DNA from: Gammaproteobacteria bacterium
Lineage (GTDB): Bacteria > Pseudomonadota > Gammaproteobacteria > Pseudomonadales > Azotimanducaceae
Direction: 5' to 3'
Assembly (NCBI GenBank): GCA_026705345.1
Contig: JAPPAV010000105.1
Location: 1-64,000 of the forward strand
Length of the DNA: 64,000 nucleotides
A program made the translations under genes and the position numbers. Of this stretch, positions 12,201 to 18,253 are shown piece by piece; the first letter of the stretch is position 1, and each line of letters starts with the position of its first letter. The notes beneath the pieces were generated by a model. That model ran no database searches, was not told the DNA's origin, and saw only the letters and a list, made by a program, of their open reading frames with translations.

Positions 12201-15200
12201 TCCGTCTTCATCACGCCGGACCGCACCAGTTCCGTCCAGTAGTCCTCGCCATCCTCCGTGTTCAGGAACTGCGGGATCGTCTGGCCGGGGTTGATGTTGT
12301 CGGCCAGCGCGTTGAGCAAATCGGGCCGGTCGCGGAGCCGCTTCGCGTAGGTCGCGGCCAACGTCGCGGCGTCCTTCTGCTTCCCGACGCTGGCGTCGCT
12401 CGCGTCGTTGAGTTGACGCAGCGTGTCGATGTCCGTCAGGTCGACGTTCGCATCGTCGAGTTGCCGCACCAGAACGGGCTGCTCGAACTGTTGGAGCAAC
12501 TCGAGCGGGTTGTCGAACCCGGCATCCGGAAGCACGGCCTCGAGTCCTGCCCGATACTCGATTTCGGTGCCCGCCGCTTCCTCGTAGATGCGCTGCAACA
12601 CCATGGTGCGTTCGTTGCCGGCGATGGCGATGCCGCCCGGTCCGATCGTCGGTGGCCCGACGGCCACGCTGCTGCCGAGGTCGAGCGCCTTCGCCGTGTT
12701 GAACTTGTTGGTGTGGTCAATCACCGCCGCGCGCGCGGCCGGATCGTTCTCGTAATCGCGGCCCTGCATTGGCGCCGGGTAGTCGGTGGCGGGCTGGCGG
12801 CTCAGGTCCGCCCGGTTCGAGGCATACAGGTTGCCGGCCTCGGTCAGGAGCCATCGGAACCTGGTCTGCTCGTCGGACCCGGGCCATGTGGCGTACCCGA
12901 CCTTGCCCGCGGTGCCCGTCGTCTCGCGTGTGCGCCAGGCCTCCCGCGGGGCCTCCGGCTCCTCGTCTGCCGCTACATCCGCTTCTTCGCCGGCTTCCTC
13001 ATCGGCTTCTTCGCCGGCCGCCGCTTCGTCGCCCGTCGTTTCGGCGCGGCCCTCTTCATCGGCTTCTTCTTGTGATACCCGGGCATCGGCCTCTCCTTCG
13101 GTGGTGGTGGTTTGACGATCATCGGTGATCACCAACGCGTCTTGTCGATCATCTTCGGGGGGCGGACGATCGGCAACGACCTCTCCGTCCTCGTTTCGCG
13201 TAACCCGCGAGCCGTCCTCGTACTCCTCCTCGAACACCCGCTGGCGGGTCGTCTCGGCCATGCCTTCGGCGTCGGTGGCTGTTCTTTCGCGCTCGGTGGC
13301 AGTTCGCGATCGCCGCTCTCCACGTCCCTCCAGTGGTGCTCGCGCAGCCTCTGCCTGAGCCTGTTCCTCGGCGACCTCGGCGTCCTCGTTTCGCGTAACC
13401 CGCGAGCCGTCCTCGTACTCCTCCTCGAACACCCGCTGGCGGGTCGTCTCGGCCATGCCTTCGGCGTCGGTGGCTGTTCTTTCGCGCTCGGTGGCAGTTC
13501 GCGATCGCCGCTCTCCACGTCCCTCCAGTGGTGCTCGCGCAGCCTCTGCCTGAGCCTGTTCCTCGGCGACCTCGGCGTCCTCGCCCGCACGCGCGCCCGC
13601 GTCGGGTTCGGCTTCGACCTCTTGCGCTGCCGCCCCTTCTTCTTCCACGGCTTCCGCTGTCTCATCGGCTTGGGCCTCCTGCCGCTCGGCGGCGGCCTCC
13701 TGCTCGACCTCCGTCCGCACCCGGTCGCGCATGGCGATCTGGAGCGCTTCATAAAGGTTGAAGAACGTCTGGTTCGAGTCGGGGTCCTCGGTGACGACCG
13801 GACTTACCTCGCGCGACCTTGCGTCGAACGTTTTCGCGATCACGTCCGGCTCCGCGTTCGGGCTGACGCCGAGCACGCCGAACGAGTCGTACCAGTCGGG
13901 CGTGTTGGCCGGCCCTTCCTGCCCGATGTTCGTGCCCGGCTCAATGCCCAGCTGCGTTCCCGACATGCCGAGGACGTACGAGGTGAGGTATTCGACCGCG
14001 CGACCAGCGTGGTCCGCCTCAAAGACAGCCTTGGCTAACGCCACGTCGTGCGGCGCGATCGAGTGGGCGACGGCTACGGCGCCGGCGTTGTTGATCGCCT
14101 CGTGGATGGCGCTGGTAACGGCGGGCAGCCCGACCTCCTCGCGCGTGTCCGCGTTTATCAGCCCCTGTACGAGACCGGAGCCGCCCGTCGTATGCTGGCC
14201 GATCGCCGTCACGACAGGAATCACCCGGGCGATGCCGGTGCCGACGTTGTACTGCTGCGCGCGGCCGGCCGTCAGGTTGTCCGCGCCGCCTTGGAGCGCC
14301 TCGCGGTAGCGGGTTTTAGCGTCGATCTGCGGACGGCCGCCGGGCATCCGGTTCCTGATGCCGAGATCCTGCGCCGCGCGCGCGATGCGTTGCAGATTCG
14401 GGTTGATCGGCTCGTCCGGAGTCCCGCCAAGCTGCTCCTGCACGCCGGCGTCGACGGCGGCTTGGTCCTCAATGCGGTTCTGCGTGATGACGGTCCAGGC
14501 AGTGGTCAGGTTGGCGTACTGTCTCGCCGCCCTCGGATCCGTGCCCTCCTTCGGTATGGGCAGGTCTGCCGCGTTCAAGACGATCCGGCCGTTGTCGTCC
14601 GTCTCCCATTCGATTTCGAGTTCGGACACCTCTTTCGTGAGCCGGCCGCGGACCTCCTCGTCGGAATCGCTACGCTTCGCCCCGAGCACGCCGTAGGCGT
14701 CGTAGAGCGGATTGTTCGGGTCGTTCGGCACGACCTTCTCGCCCGCCTTGTTCTGCAGGTACGAACTCACATAGCCCGCGCCGCCGCCGATGGTGCCGCC
14801 CGCGATGGACCCGAGCGCGATCGCTTCCAGCAACCCCTCGCTCAATTGGCGGTCCTCGTCGTACAGTTCGGCCGCGACGGCATTGCCGCTGACGGACTGG
14901 AACGCCTCCTGCGCGGCCTCCTCGATCGCCTCGCGGCCACCCATGATGAGCGGGCGGGCGCCGAGTCTGGCGACTGCGCGGGGAGCGAACCGGCTGATGA
15001 TGGCGGATATGGGCAGGGCCTCGGACGAACCGATCAGTGCGCCGAGCCTGAAGGCTTTTACAGCGGTCTCCTCGTCCGCCCCATGCTGCTTCGCCTCCTC
15101 GTACAGGCCGACCGCGTTCATCGCCGCGCCCTGTGAGGCGGGCCCGACCGCGCGGGTCGCGAGGCCGGCGCTTCGGGCGGCGGCCCGTCCCGCTGCCGAC

Positions 15201-15988
15201 GTGGCGCGCGCCGCAAGGCCCATGGCGGCGCCACGTGCGACCGCGGCCGAGCCGCCCGTCGCGACAAAGCCGAGTCCGGTTCCGATGGCCTCGGGCACCT
15301 TCGAGAACCAGAAGCTCTCCTCGTAGCCCGGTTCGTCGGGCAACACCTTGCCGATCGCGTCGTCGAGCGCCTTCCCGAACTTCCACCATGTGCGCTTGTC
15401 GAGCGGGTCGTCGGGCAGCGTCTCGGCCAATGCGCGTTCCCGGGCCTCCCGCTTGATGCCCTGAATGCGCAGACCCTTGGCGGCCTGCGCCCTGCTTCCG
15501 GCAACACCGCCAGCGGGAGTTTCGGTGACAAGGCGTTCGGCCTCGTTGATCCGCGGGGCCAGTTCGGACAGGTGCTTGTCGTACGCCTCGCCGTATCCCT
15601 CCGGCCTCCTGAGTGCCGAGGGCGCTTGGATCAGGCTCGTGATGTTGCGAGTGACACCCCGGATACCACGCCTGATCGCGTGACCGAGCGGGCGCGTGAC
15701 CTTTTCGGTGCGCTCAATGCCGCGCTGGCGGGACGCCGCACGGTCCAGCAGCCGCCGCGTCGGCTCTCCAAGCTGGTTGCGCTGCCGTATGCTTTCGCGG
15801 TCGTCGAGAAAGCTGGCGAGCCAGTCCTGTGCGTTCTCGTCACCATTGCCTTCCGACCGTGACGGTTCGCGCTCACGGGGAGTGAGTGTCGTCGCGTCGG
15901 CCGCTTCTCCCCGCCGCTTCTCGCGGTCGCTCAGAAAGCTGGTGACCCAATCCTGCTCGCCACGGCGATGCCCCGGTTCGTGCGGCAT
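230..15988 (-). CDS. Giant polyvalent ejection protein (5252 aa)
   Basis: One uninterrupted frame joins many unrelated modules, the hallmark of phage polyvalent proteins thought to enter the cell with the genome and counter host or competitor functions. Visible modules by approximate residue: two N-terminal QDW(V/L)xSFLxDRE motifs (1-65); Ala/Gly-rich helices (230-420); J-domain-like segments (425-470 and 695-755); an acidic repeat (800-935); a Pro/Glu-rich linker (1445-1550); a ParB-like domain with DGHRR (1630-1710); two related VKARIT…FDVxVDG modules; an ART-like module with YHGSP and GFFFTDSPE (from 2938); a glycine-zipper hydrophobic segment (3427-3475); a RadC/JAB-like domain with HNHPSG at 3799-3804; a second ART-like module with LHGSP and GFFFTDSE (4045-4175); and a long helical C-terminal region resembling LPD38, ending in an Arg-rich tail. 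The start has GGTGA upstream and follows the previous gene by 6 nt. The module assignments rest on motifs only. Confidence 0.85.
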   Translation of the reverse strand: MPHEPGHRRGEQDWVTSFLSDREKRRGEAADATTLTPREREPSRSEGNGDENAQDWLASFLDDRESIRQRNQLGEPTRRLLDRAASRQRGIERTEKVTRPLGHAIRRGIRGVTRNITSLIQAPSALRRPEGYGEAYDKHLSELAPRINEAERLVTETPAGGVAGSRAQAAKGLRIQGIKREARERALAETLPDDPLDKRTWWKFGKALDDAIGKVLPDEPGYEESFWFSKVPEAIGTGLGFVATGGSAAVARGAAMGLAARATSAAGRAAARSAGLATRAVGPASQGAAMNAVGLYEEAKQHGADEETAVKAFRLGALIGSSEALPISAIISRFAPRAVARLGARPLIMGGREAIEEAAQEAFQSVSGNAVAAELYDEDRQLSEGLLEAIALGSIAGGTIGGGAGYVSSYLQNKAGEKVVPNDPNNPLYDAYGVLGAKRSDSDEEVRGRLTKEVSELEIEWETDDNGRIVLNAADLPIPKEGTDPRAARQYANLTTAWTVITQNRIEDQAAVDAGVQEQLGGTPDEPINPNLQRIARAAQDLGIRNRMPGGRPQIDAKTRYREALQGGADNLTAGRAQQYNVGTGIARVIPVVTAIGQHTTGGSGLVQGLINADTREEVGLPAVTSAIHEAINNAGAVAVAHSIAPHDVALAKAVFEADHAGRAVEYLTSYVLGMSGTQLGIEPGTNIGQEGPANTPDWYDSFGVLGVSPNAEPDVIAKTFDARSREVSPVVTEDPDSNQTFFNLYEALQIAMRDRVRTEVEQEAAAERQEAQADETAEAVEEEGAAAQEVEAEPDAGARAGEDAEVAEEQAQAEAARAPLEGRGERRSRTATERERTATDAEGMAETTRQRVFEEEYEDGSRVTRNEDAEVAEEQAQAEAARAPLEGRGERRSRTATERERTATDAEGMAETTRQRVFEEEYEDGSRVTRNEDGEVVADRPPPEDDRQDALVITDDRQTTTTEGEADARVSQEEADEEGRAETTGDEAAAGEEADEEAGEEADVAADEEPEAPREAWRTRETTGTAGKVGYATWPGSDEQTRFRWLLTEAGNLYASNRADLSRQPATDYPAPMQGRDYENDPAARAAVIDHTNKFNTAKALDLGSSVAVGPPTIGPGGIAIAGNERTMVLQRIYEEAAGTEIEYRAGLEAVLPDAGFDNPLELLQQFEQPVLVRQLDDANVDLTDIDTLRQLNDASDASVGKQKDAATLAATYAKRLRDRPDLLNALADNINPGQTIPQFLNTEDGEDYWTELVRSGVMKTEDLGRFVHPSGVPNEEGRKLLADAVFTTAIGGYRPMRQMPDKMAEALNASWPTVLAVSRLGPEYDMAPTLRAASVAWQVNSGNPTAQGEEGKLSLGGLGALVHQEGLGLGEDPMDPAGAQLAWFIANAVRSKNKKAIRSAFAEWQNHSQQMSLLEASPEETLRELFGITYPLTTEDAYPAEWDTAPAAGEGTAAEDDTDTGEEEGGEPEGGTPAPAPEAPPPAAPAPEPVTEAVTETPPDDVTPTEPPPSPVKEEVTEPVTEEAVADFAPSVEVEEQATSEPVVTPEGEPPPSRSDYQSERQYRRELAFIYPAARGTGEAADPEGPEVVADPAEASSRTMPQTARVPSVGSWFIDDTALQDGHEISQVVELDVNDIEVSENTDVTRWPDVERYAGWLDAGMEAPPITVVQTSRGTFKVTDGHRRLLAAKLAVQPTIKGIVSWSTRSDREGNPVVGLTFELAQKGHKPLATKRAKPGDTISPDDDRRLARRSTGLLVSAPDAEGRSAVRFDGALAGMVVPDQDAGGGVLFVSQPGSPLEGVGDVSGTRGAVELVLRKAAEPVAEPEPEAAAPTIADGPVARLEYSSRGRYIVVDGVGYIGNLDLNLNSQHEYTFRTPDATEATIWFADPPSGTREQIRDAVQARIDQRIAVAASLGITDPVKALNATKDLIKTIKIGKVETIQAGVLSEIPVTFDGREVYSVRRDRGDPDMPDAFRNRGETVWLGEHGGGSEPIVLDETSDSWGTKPAAVKKALRTKLAEAIQSHAYTVEPTPETAAEPAPEPEPATDTPPLADIVVPAGSEVIGGARRPADSIRIPVSRLERAREAVSGQDLTDLDDGIAKAMDATASEGARRSAARHVQEMLQIIEQRPAEQAGAEFTTDPEQFVRMASGKIMLWGPRGTIATEKTAVRLAIEQNTFGEWFKTSPRGRKTFRVTRTGEREFKVESRYKERDWGGEMRDRQSTSRLRAETRAAMPAEAAEDAEPEAAPAEAEAPTVATVADAKKRITTSKVRFLGGDMGVSGGRGSPADRGYDREFDVFVDGENVMQVSYPADGSTYYSRSADFSAIGGPPDVGDFDADWSPDASPAKREVTNAVAEWLVANPNVRKAEAATAEDDRKVQRDHGGWSEIAQPETAPENLTFGKMERQGSGTLAYDRVDVSMPRTDAGFLMRQEKGLNWTVPPMFRSFMEAAGGTQAPAGGWTSLNDAKAGIRQWWSEAGRDYANRTLRALDVKARITSGAPVQAGRKGAGSFDVMVDGNIVGRVERNRDGRLILDMVDLSAVGGPANVALGISAYNATVVGHHATTEIAKALVGLRQATGQLSEREAALARRLDALERLYKENPGWPVESYAAVKQLSRALKAGDTAGALDGLKREVERREREAQTHLETASQPETVEPRTDAKHFAATPSKLRDGTWGARVMHEAVESEVPGEGLLDTIGPKVGDTVTITTRRGKTWDAVVSKVVERKTKPSAHSVVRTQRPPKKSPPPETPETAPERAEGETGADTRPGAGTSQGAPEALAWRATVGPTLPESLAGAKPRYGYRGGNYTIAFASDTDRALYITAQKKKSKRDAEYRDWLRKVIGYTDEQIELWGRGVREQIKIAAVKRWAHDQNEGEIALGRVASLPGQYGGPTQVREGAAAVSARNMLARAKAVRFAGAHESVLLPSGAPKTLYHGSPRRFDLFDMASLGGHTGARSARVGFFFTDSPEVASRYQEGYGGERTEGLQISALETAGQLAQVALKASGHERAYVKLHPDSNEADAARALEELESTVGRVVGRLLRDGLFIPEAFSDFANSRSSENLFGAVQDLETGTYFPASLLINVKHGIRNIQATLHEAENLERIFNNARRERSLRVINEENVSGAAFEALNLLNTAGFAQEEQLFDIARNLNAFENDLALSDNEVASVHYRSVEARIAIANERLVLSESDIPTLMRVGDAWGALVGTVVNPDQLQDIIADLIAVFEASRGGSLANVHLAIHNPLEIQGDEQGRIAGGIFGSLVNWAQGEGVDVEGWRSDAPDRIRQALMERGYDGVVFRNIADPGPISDHFVVLDADHIIGAETGIQRRVREGREHDRLTYGGRRQRQQAVTRVVEDAYDMAETSGAVTVTRTGVSRAWNAIVDEIKSIGTDPMAGRALGGTITDPEAAARARKGERALHHGVVGGFLGGAVASTAGLAAVAAIPVAIGAFAVGAVAGVATGPLTRTVVRSGKSATALAGTLIASRRRRSRIRMEIRADRELLGEEAARLPQKERDRLYRERAERLRAEEAEAVAFAREIIDELDDVAPLASLSENDRKALVGEVIRGWRTDTAFDTGSLDEGALEEAFAALERARDERLAEEARIHVRDRNRERARQLAEVEQGERDAKDVAEALDEADAERLARERKEELDGRDPDSEAVSDASARVMETFLQSDLFGEGQEITYIPASHTDPAIRLGIVEGVAVPEHAWINPVGMRLDTPDRIYRFLRQFARSKDREILHYLLRDNDGNVLAWAPLTSGAIDYVDVSDPVVAKIDRMIDETGAASVMIVHNHPSGIAVPTLEDQAFQLDQLIRLNRPGRRVDVRSMVIDSDHFSYFTGMGPSTMVRLLDLPTEPALQKLMDTEEWQQQALLESEHQTGNLVLVLDAVQQHVTTLAIPEGTEVTREWLVDTAATYRGKGMVIAAPNGDEAARLRRQVEGIGMADPDFSVPGSVIDVFDLTNPEPAYLETTVSAAEQEAYSDREGLLLFDVVEASRLAADIGTEPWTLREGPADYDAETDNRLEGLHSEMYRDGRPRMWLHGSPSKFGRFDESKLGENTGAGMGQAYGFFFTDSEAIADDYKGNYTVDITDGGTDAEVFLALKNPKVLDYSGDKDTWRLGDDIEQAHAEGHDGVVVKDLQDFIGRSDFAVPFSTAAIIGAHTGGRARVREGVRKTAEKEDKPKGMEYGDITARDSRAKQTGRLELGLGIMSHARLRAKNAKELTGELRQFVYDATSQAMVPHKPIATLQLILQTKNLGELRTRIAQSEQLLYNQLKINTIADIKDALRKAKVWRMTSQSRNRLRPFLEGLDLRKVTDSRTRQVLDNGGDRRLLDLHLDDLRELVEVVAAETAADREAKGEIAKARAKRRKKDVKAISADIRKKKKLPRRTGHTLLHRLLIGQAPSGGVRRKTELGYFLTQVDVRPHVIMRRMTPRLNDVIEDPLMDGMRRQLAWSQEWNDAFAASLAKAAGWKGVSPLRNRFNLLLGKADFDTSRMLWNWLVEPVRFQNGGETVTMQRGEALWIVGSALDPTNKEILHRSGFDIESRNEHVVFAEDGHQNLVGALSKEELAAIHTAYRLFNGNMKQTLAKEEKAAKGYNIFTVPMYWPRKVSFEHTSDDADPLLEYAVDGEPGLYTWGHAKQRQGTNKPLKAVNIWSAFQNHTHRASQRAAYIGPAGYALSVLGDIRVKRAILDHAGPGALDAIRTAIRLQVAPARQEGSKARMARSVLGNIQQSLLSARIQTALLQPASLFIAANLRGDTGDWKRLTKAVGRWTADPRVAIADHREALNMSPFYRQRFESVANFIDELSSGAVGTDRFVRLPEAANRVQMLMLMTLDGANSALRWTWAKIHAEEKHPELVKNRETDPEAYQKAVDMEWWRLTRGSENTSNGMDLTKPLQVAKENVAWASMVPMRSAQSKQYSLFLDGLFDLFEGDTAVGAKKVAGGAARKLMAGAIASGMVVGGVRAMLRLEWDDDDWEWWESGFKQWFRRSATELASGPTIVGEAVLRPIIESTFGEGAGYSLSDLSLFAEPIEHAAQMGSAAVRALEAFSADERAPGGAPRSTRELAAAADRGLSAFANMYGIGYGGMKDLRDRATRDDPPSLRTLLAEDAATTDRRQQARFRLQGSVGDEDYGQARRDLIELKAALEARDESLTATYVLGVIRSPYSYLTKYERGKPARLDQPMERLERIDAELAVRDELLATAQQVIALNRDLVSASGSGRRRRRTRTQRTRSTRQRGSR
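13186..13575 (-). repeat. Perfect 195-bp tandem duplication inside the polyvalent gene
   Basis: Two adjacent 195-bp copies (13186-13380 and 13381-13575) appear identical base for base and encode a 65-residue acidic, Ala/Arg-rich segment twice (it starts near EDAEVAEEQAQAEAARAP). The identity runs about 14 bases further into the unique flank. The length is a multiple of three, so the frame is kept. Perfect identity points to a recent duplication by slippage or unequal recombination. Confidence 0.93.
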
Positions 15989-15994
15989 GTAGTA

Positions 15995-17248
15995 TCACCG
16001 CTCATGGAGCCGTCCGCGGTCCACCCCCGGACGCTGGCGCGTGTTCTGTGCCCTCGCATAGTCTTCGAACGCATCAAGGATGTATTCGATCTGCTCGTCG
16101 GTGAACTTCTCGCGCTTCAGCATCCGTCTCGCTTCGCGATCGCTCTTCGGACCGAGTTGGAACAGTGCCGGAACCGCCTGTTCGACCTCCTGCGCCGTCA
16201 GGCCCAGGCCCGGGAGCAGTTCCGCCGTCGTCTCTTGCTGCTGGTTCGGCAGTTCGCGCTGGTTCGGCAGTTCGCGCGGCGTCTCGCCAGTTCTGAGATA
16301 CTCCTGCTCGGCCGCCAGCATTTCCTCGGGGTCCGCCCGCCATCCCTGGAAGTTGCCCTCCCCGTCAAAGGCGCCGAACGCGTCGAGCTTGAGCGCAGGC
16401 CACATCCGCTCGCGCTGGCGGCGGTTCTGCTGCGACTCCCGATAGCCCGCCAACGACTCCTCGTGTCCCCGCCGCGTTTCCGCCGCCTCCAGTTCCCGCC
16501 TGTGCGGGATGCGGCCCGTGGGGTCCACGAGTTGCACCGGATCAAGGCCGAGACTTGCGGCCCCGGCCGCCATTTCCGGCGTGATTTCGCGTCCGAGTCC
16601 GCGTCCGAGCAGCCCGAGTGCCGGTGTCATGCGGTCGAGATCCCTGCGTCGCTCCGCTTCTGGGGTGAATCCGTAGATGCCGCCGTACCGTTCCATTCCT
16701 TCCGGAAGGTCCATTCCCTCGGTGTACCGGCCCCCGCCGATCTGACGCCCCGTGAGCGCGAGATTCGTGCGGTCGGCGTCCATTCCCAACCCCAACCGCG
16801 CGAGATTCGTGCGGTCGGCGTCCAGTCCCAACCCCAACCGCGCGAGATTGTAGGGGTGGGTTTCGCCAAGACGCGTCTCCGCCGCCTCGGCGCGTCGTTC
16901 CGCCGCTTGAGCCCGCGATTCCGCAAAGTCCTCGAACTGGTGGCGCCGCTCGTCCTCAATGTCTTGGCGCCGTTCCGCCGCTTGAGCCCGCGATTCCGCA
17001 AAGTCCTCGAACTGGTGGCGCCGCTCGTCCTCAATGTCTTGGCGCCGTTCCGCCGCTTGAGCCCGCGATTCCGCAAAGTCCTCGAACTGGTGGCGCCGCT
17101 CGTCCTCAATGTCTTGGCGCCGTTCCGCGCGCCGACGTGACCGCATCGTCTCGAAGTTCTCGACGCCGCGCTCGAGGCCGCTGCCAAGGTGCGCGCCAAG
17201 CTCGCCGAGTCCGCGCGAGACGGGCCGGAAGTAGTAGCGACTGGGCAT
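15995..17248 (-). CDS. Coiled-coil internal or ejection-type protein with 25-aa repeats (417 aa)
   Basis: I recognise no enzymatic family. After an N-terminus MPSRYYFRPVSRGLGELG, residues about 43-120 consist of three identical 25-residue repeats beginning ERRQDIEDERR, a strongly charged helical design likely to form a long coiled coil. A second short repeat, RTNLARLGLGxDAD, follows twice. The C-terminal part is ordinary mixed sequence with a helical REKFTDEQIEYILDAFEDY segment. Its ATG follows the stop codon of the upstream zincin gene directly, and it lies 6 nt before the giant polyvalent gene, so it is translated as part of the same cassette. The context suggests a virion-internal protein that travels with, or chaperones, the polyvalent protein; that role is inference. 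Confidence 0.8.
   Translation of the reverse strand: MPSRYYFRPVSRGLGELGAHLGSGLERGVENFETMRSRRRAERRQDIEDERRHQFEDFAESRAQAAERRQDIEDERRHQFEDFAESRAQAAERRQDIEDERRHQFEDFAESRAQAAERRAEAAETRLGETHPYNLARLGLGLDADRTNLARLGLGMDADRTNLALTGRQIGGGRYTEGMDLPEGMERYGGIYGFTPEAERRRDLDRMTPALGLLGRGLGREITPEMAAGAASLGLDPVQLVDPTGRIPHRRELEAAETRRGHEESLAGYRESQQNRRQRERMWPALKLDAFGAFDGEGNFQGWRADPEEMLAAEQEYLRTGETPRELPNQRELPNQQQETTAELLPGLGLTAQEVEQAVPALFQLGPKSDREARRMLKREKFTDEQIEYILDAFEDYARAQNTRQRPGVDRGRLHER
16897..17121 (-). repeat. Three 75-bp tandem repeats
   Basis: Three exact copies, starting at 16897, 16972 and 17047, encode the 25-residue charged helix of the 417-aa protein. The phase is preserved, so copy number could vary between relatives without breaking the gene. 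Confidence 0.93.
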
Positions 17249-18253
17249 TTATCGTCTCCGAAGAAGGCGGGTCAGATAATATTGTGGGTGCTGAAGCCGC
17301 GATCGCGTGCTCTTCACATCCACCATCTCGTCTCTGGCAATGCGATCTGCACGCTCGGAGAAATCCGGCACGGAATCAGGGAACTGCAGGAACGCAGCCC
17401 ACAGGTCCGCGCCGCGTTCCCGCTGTGTCATCTGCTGACGTGCGATCGGGGATGTGGGGCTGTCAAGGTGGTGCCTCACCTTGGCCATGATTTCATCTTG
17501 GCTGCTTGCCGGATGATACATCGCGTCCTCAATGGTCTTCCGTAGCGCGAAGGCGGCATCGCGCGGGTATAGCTCTTCGTACGGGGCACGCACAGGATTG
17601 GCCCATTCAAGCGCGTGCCCGACTTCGTGGGCCAGTACTAACGGGCTGCTACTAGGGTCAATGCTTATCTGGCCACTCTTATTGATCGCTTGATAGGGTG
17701 CGTTGGGCGGAACCCCCACGATCCGGCCCGCGCGCTCGGGCCATATAGCGCTGTAAGGTCTCGCAAACGGCAGCATAAGTTCCCGTGCAGGACCCTCAAA
17801 CACTTCCGCGATGTCTTCTGTTGACCGGTAGCCGGATTCCGCCAGAGGACGAGTAGCAGGTTGCGGTGCCCTTCGTCCTCTGCGAACCAGATTGCGACCC
17901 AGCTTGCCGGCGACCTTGGCGGCTTTCGCCGGCGGGAACGCGGCGGTCGCGGCCTCGAACGCCCATTCGCCGGGCGTGTCGGGCACCAGCATTTCGCGCA
18001 CACCCCGGGCCACGCGGAGCGCGCGGTCCATCAGCGAAGGCTCCTCCGGCCGCGGCGCAAAGTCCACATGGTCCGCAGCCCGCATTTCGGGGATTTGGCG
18101 CCCCGTGGCGGAGGACCTTCCCCGGTACGCGCGGCCATGGCGGGCACGCTGGCGCTTGTCGGGGTCGGGGCCGTCGCCGCCTCTCTGCTCCTGCGTAGTT
18201 AGGCCCGACACCCCGTGGATGCGGTCGAGCACCTGCGAATCAAGGCTGGCCAT
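17249..18253 (-). CDS. Zincin-like metallopeptidase, virion-associated, paralogue 1 (334 aa)
   Basis: Residues 209-213 read HEVGH followed by ALEW, a typical zincin active-site helix, and a downstream ERGAD could supply the glutamate third ligand as in gluzincins. The N-terminus (MASLDSQVLDRIHGVSG) and roughly residues 28-118 are shared with the gene at 20219-21232; within the shared block the DNA is nearly identical, whereas the catalytic halves have diverged, keeping only motifs such as FPDSVPxFxE. The end is basic (LLRRR). The gene starts at ATG 18253, abutting the stop of the preceding gene. Zincin domains are a recurring component of phage polyvalent proteins, so an ejected protease acting in the host is a reasonable inference; no substrate can be named. 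Confidence 0.75.
   Translation of the reverse strand: MASLDSQVLDRIHGVSGLTTQEQRGGDGPDPDKRQRARHGRAYRGRSSATGRQIPEMRAADHVDFAPRPEEPSLMDRALRVARGVREMLVPDTPGEWAFEAATAAFPPAKAAKVAGKLGRNLVRRGRRAPQPATRPLAESGYRSTEDIAEVFEGPARELMLPFARPYSAIWPERAGRIVGVPPNAPYQAINKSGQISIDPSSSPLVLAHEVGHALEWANPVRAPYEELYPRDAAFALRKTIEDAMYHPASSQDEIMAKVRHHLDSPTSPIARQQMTQRERGADLWAAFLQFPDSVPDFSERADRIARDEMVDVKSTRSRLQHPQYYLTRLLRRR
17900..18172. repeat. 273-bp long-range direct repeat, copy 1
   Basis: This stretch matches 20882-21154 at 272 of 273 bases; the only difference I see is A at 17912 against G in copy 2. It encodes about 91 residues of the N-terminal region of the zincin-like proteins. The flanking sequence diverges sharply at both ends. 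Confidence 0.92.

Noticed and set aside
13112-14038. A plus-strand open frame with repeated Leu/Val-rich segments that looks like a membrane protein
   Set aside because: It is the complement of the acidic 195-bp repeats; hydrophobicity arises from reading Glu/Arg-rich codons in antisense.
16897-17121. Possible array of regulatory repeats (75 bp)
   Set aside because: They are in-frame coding repeats of a charged helix.
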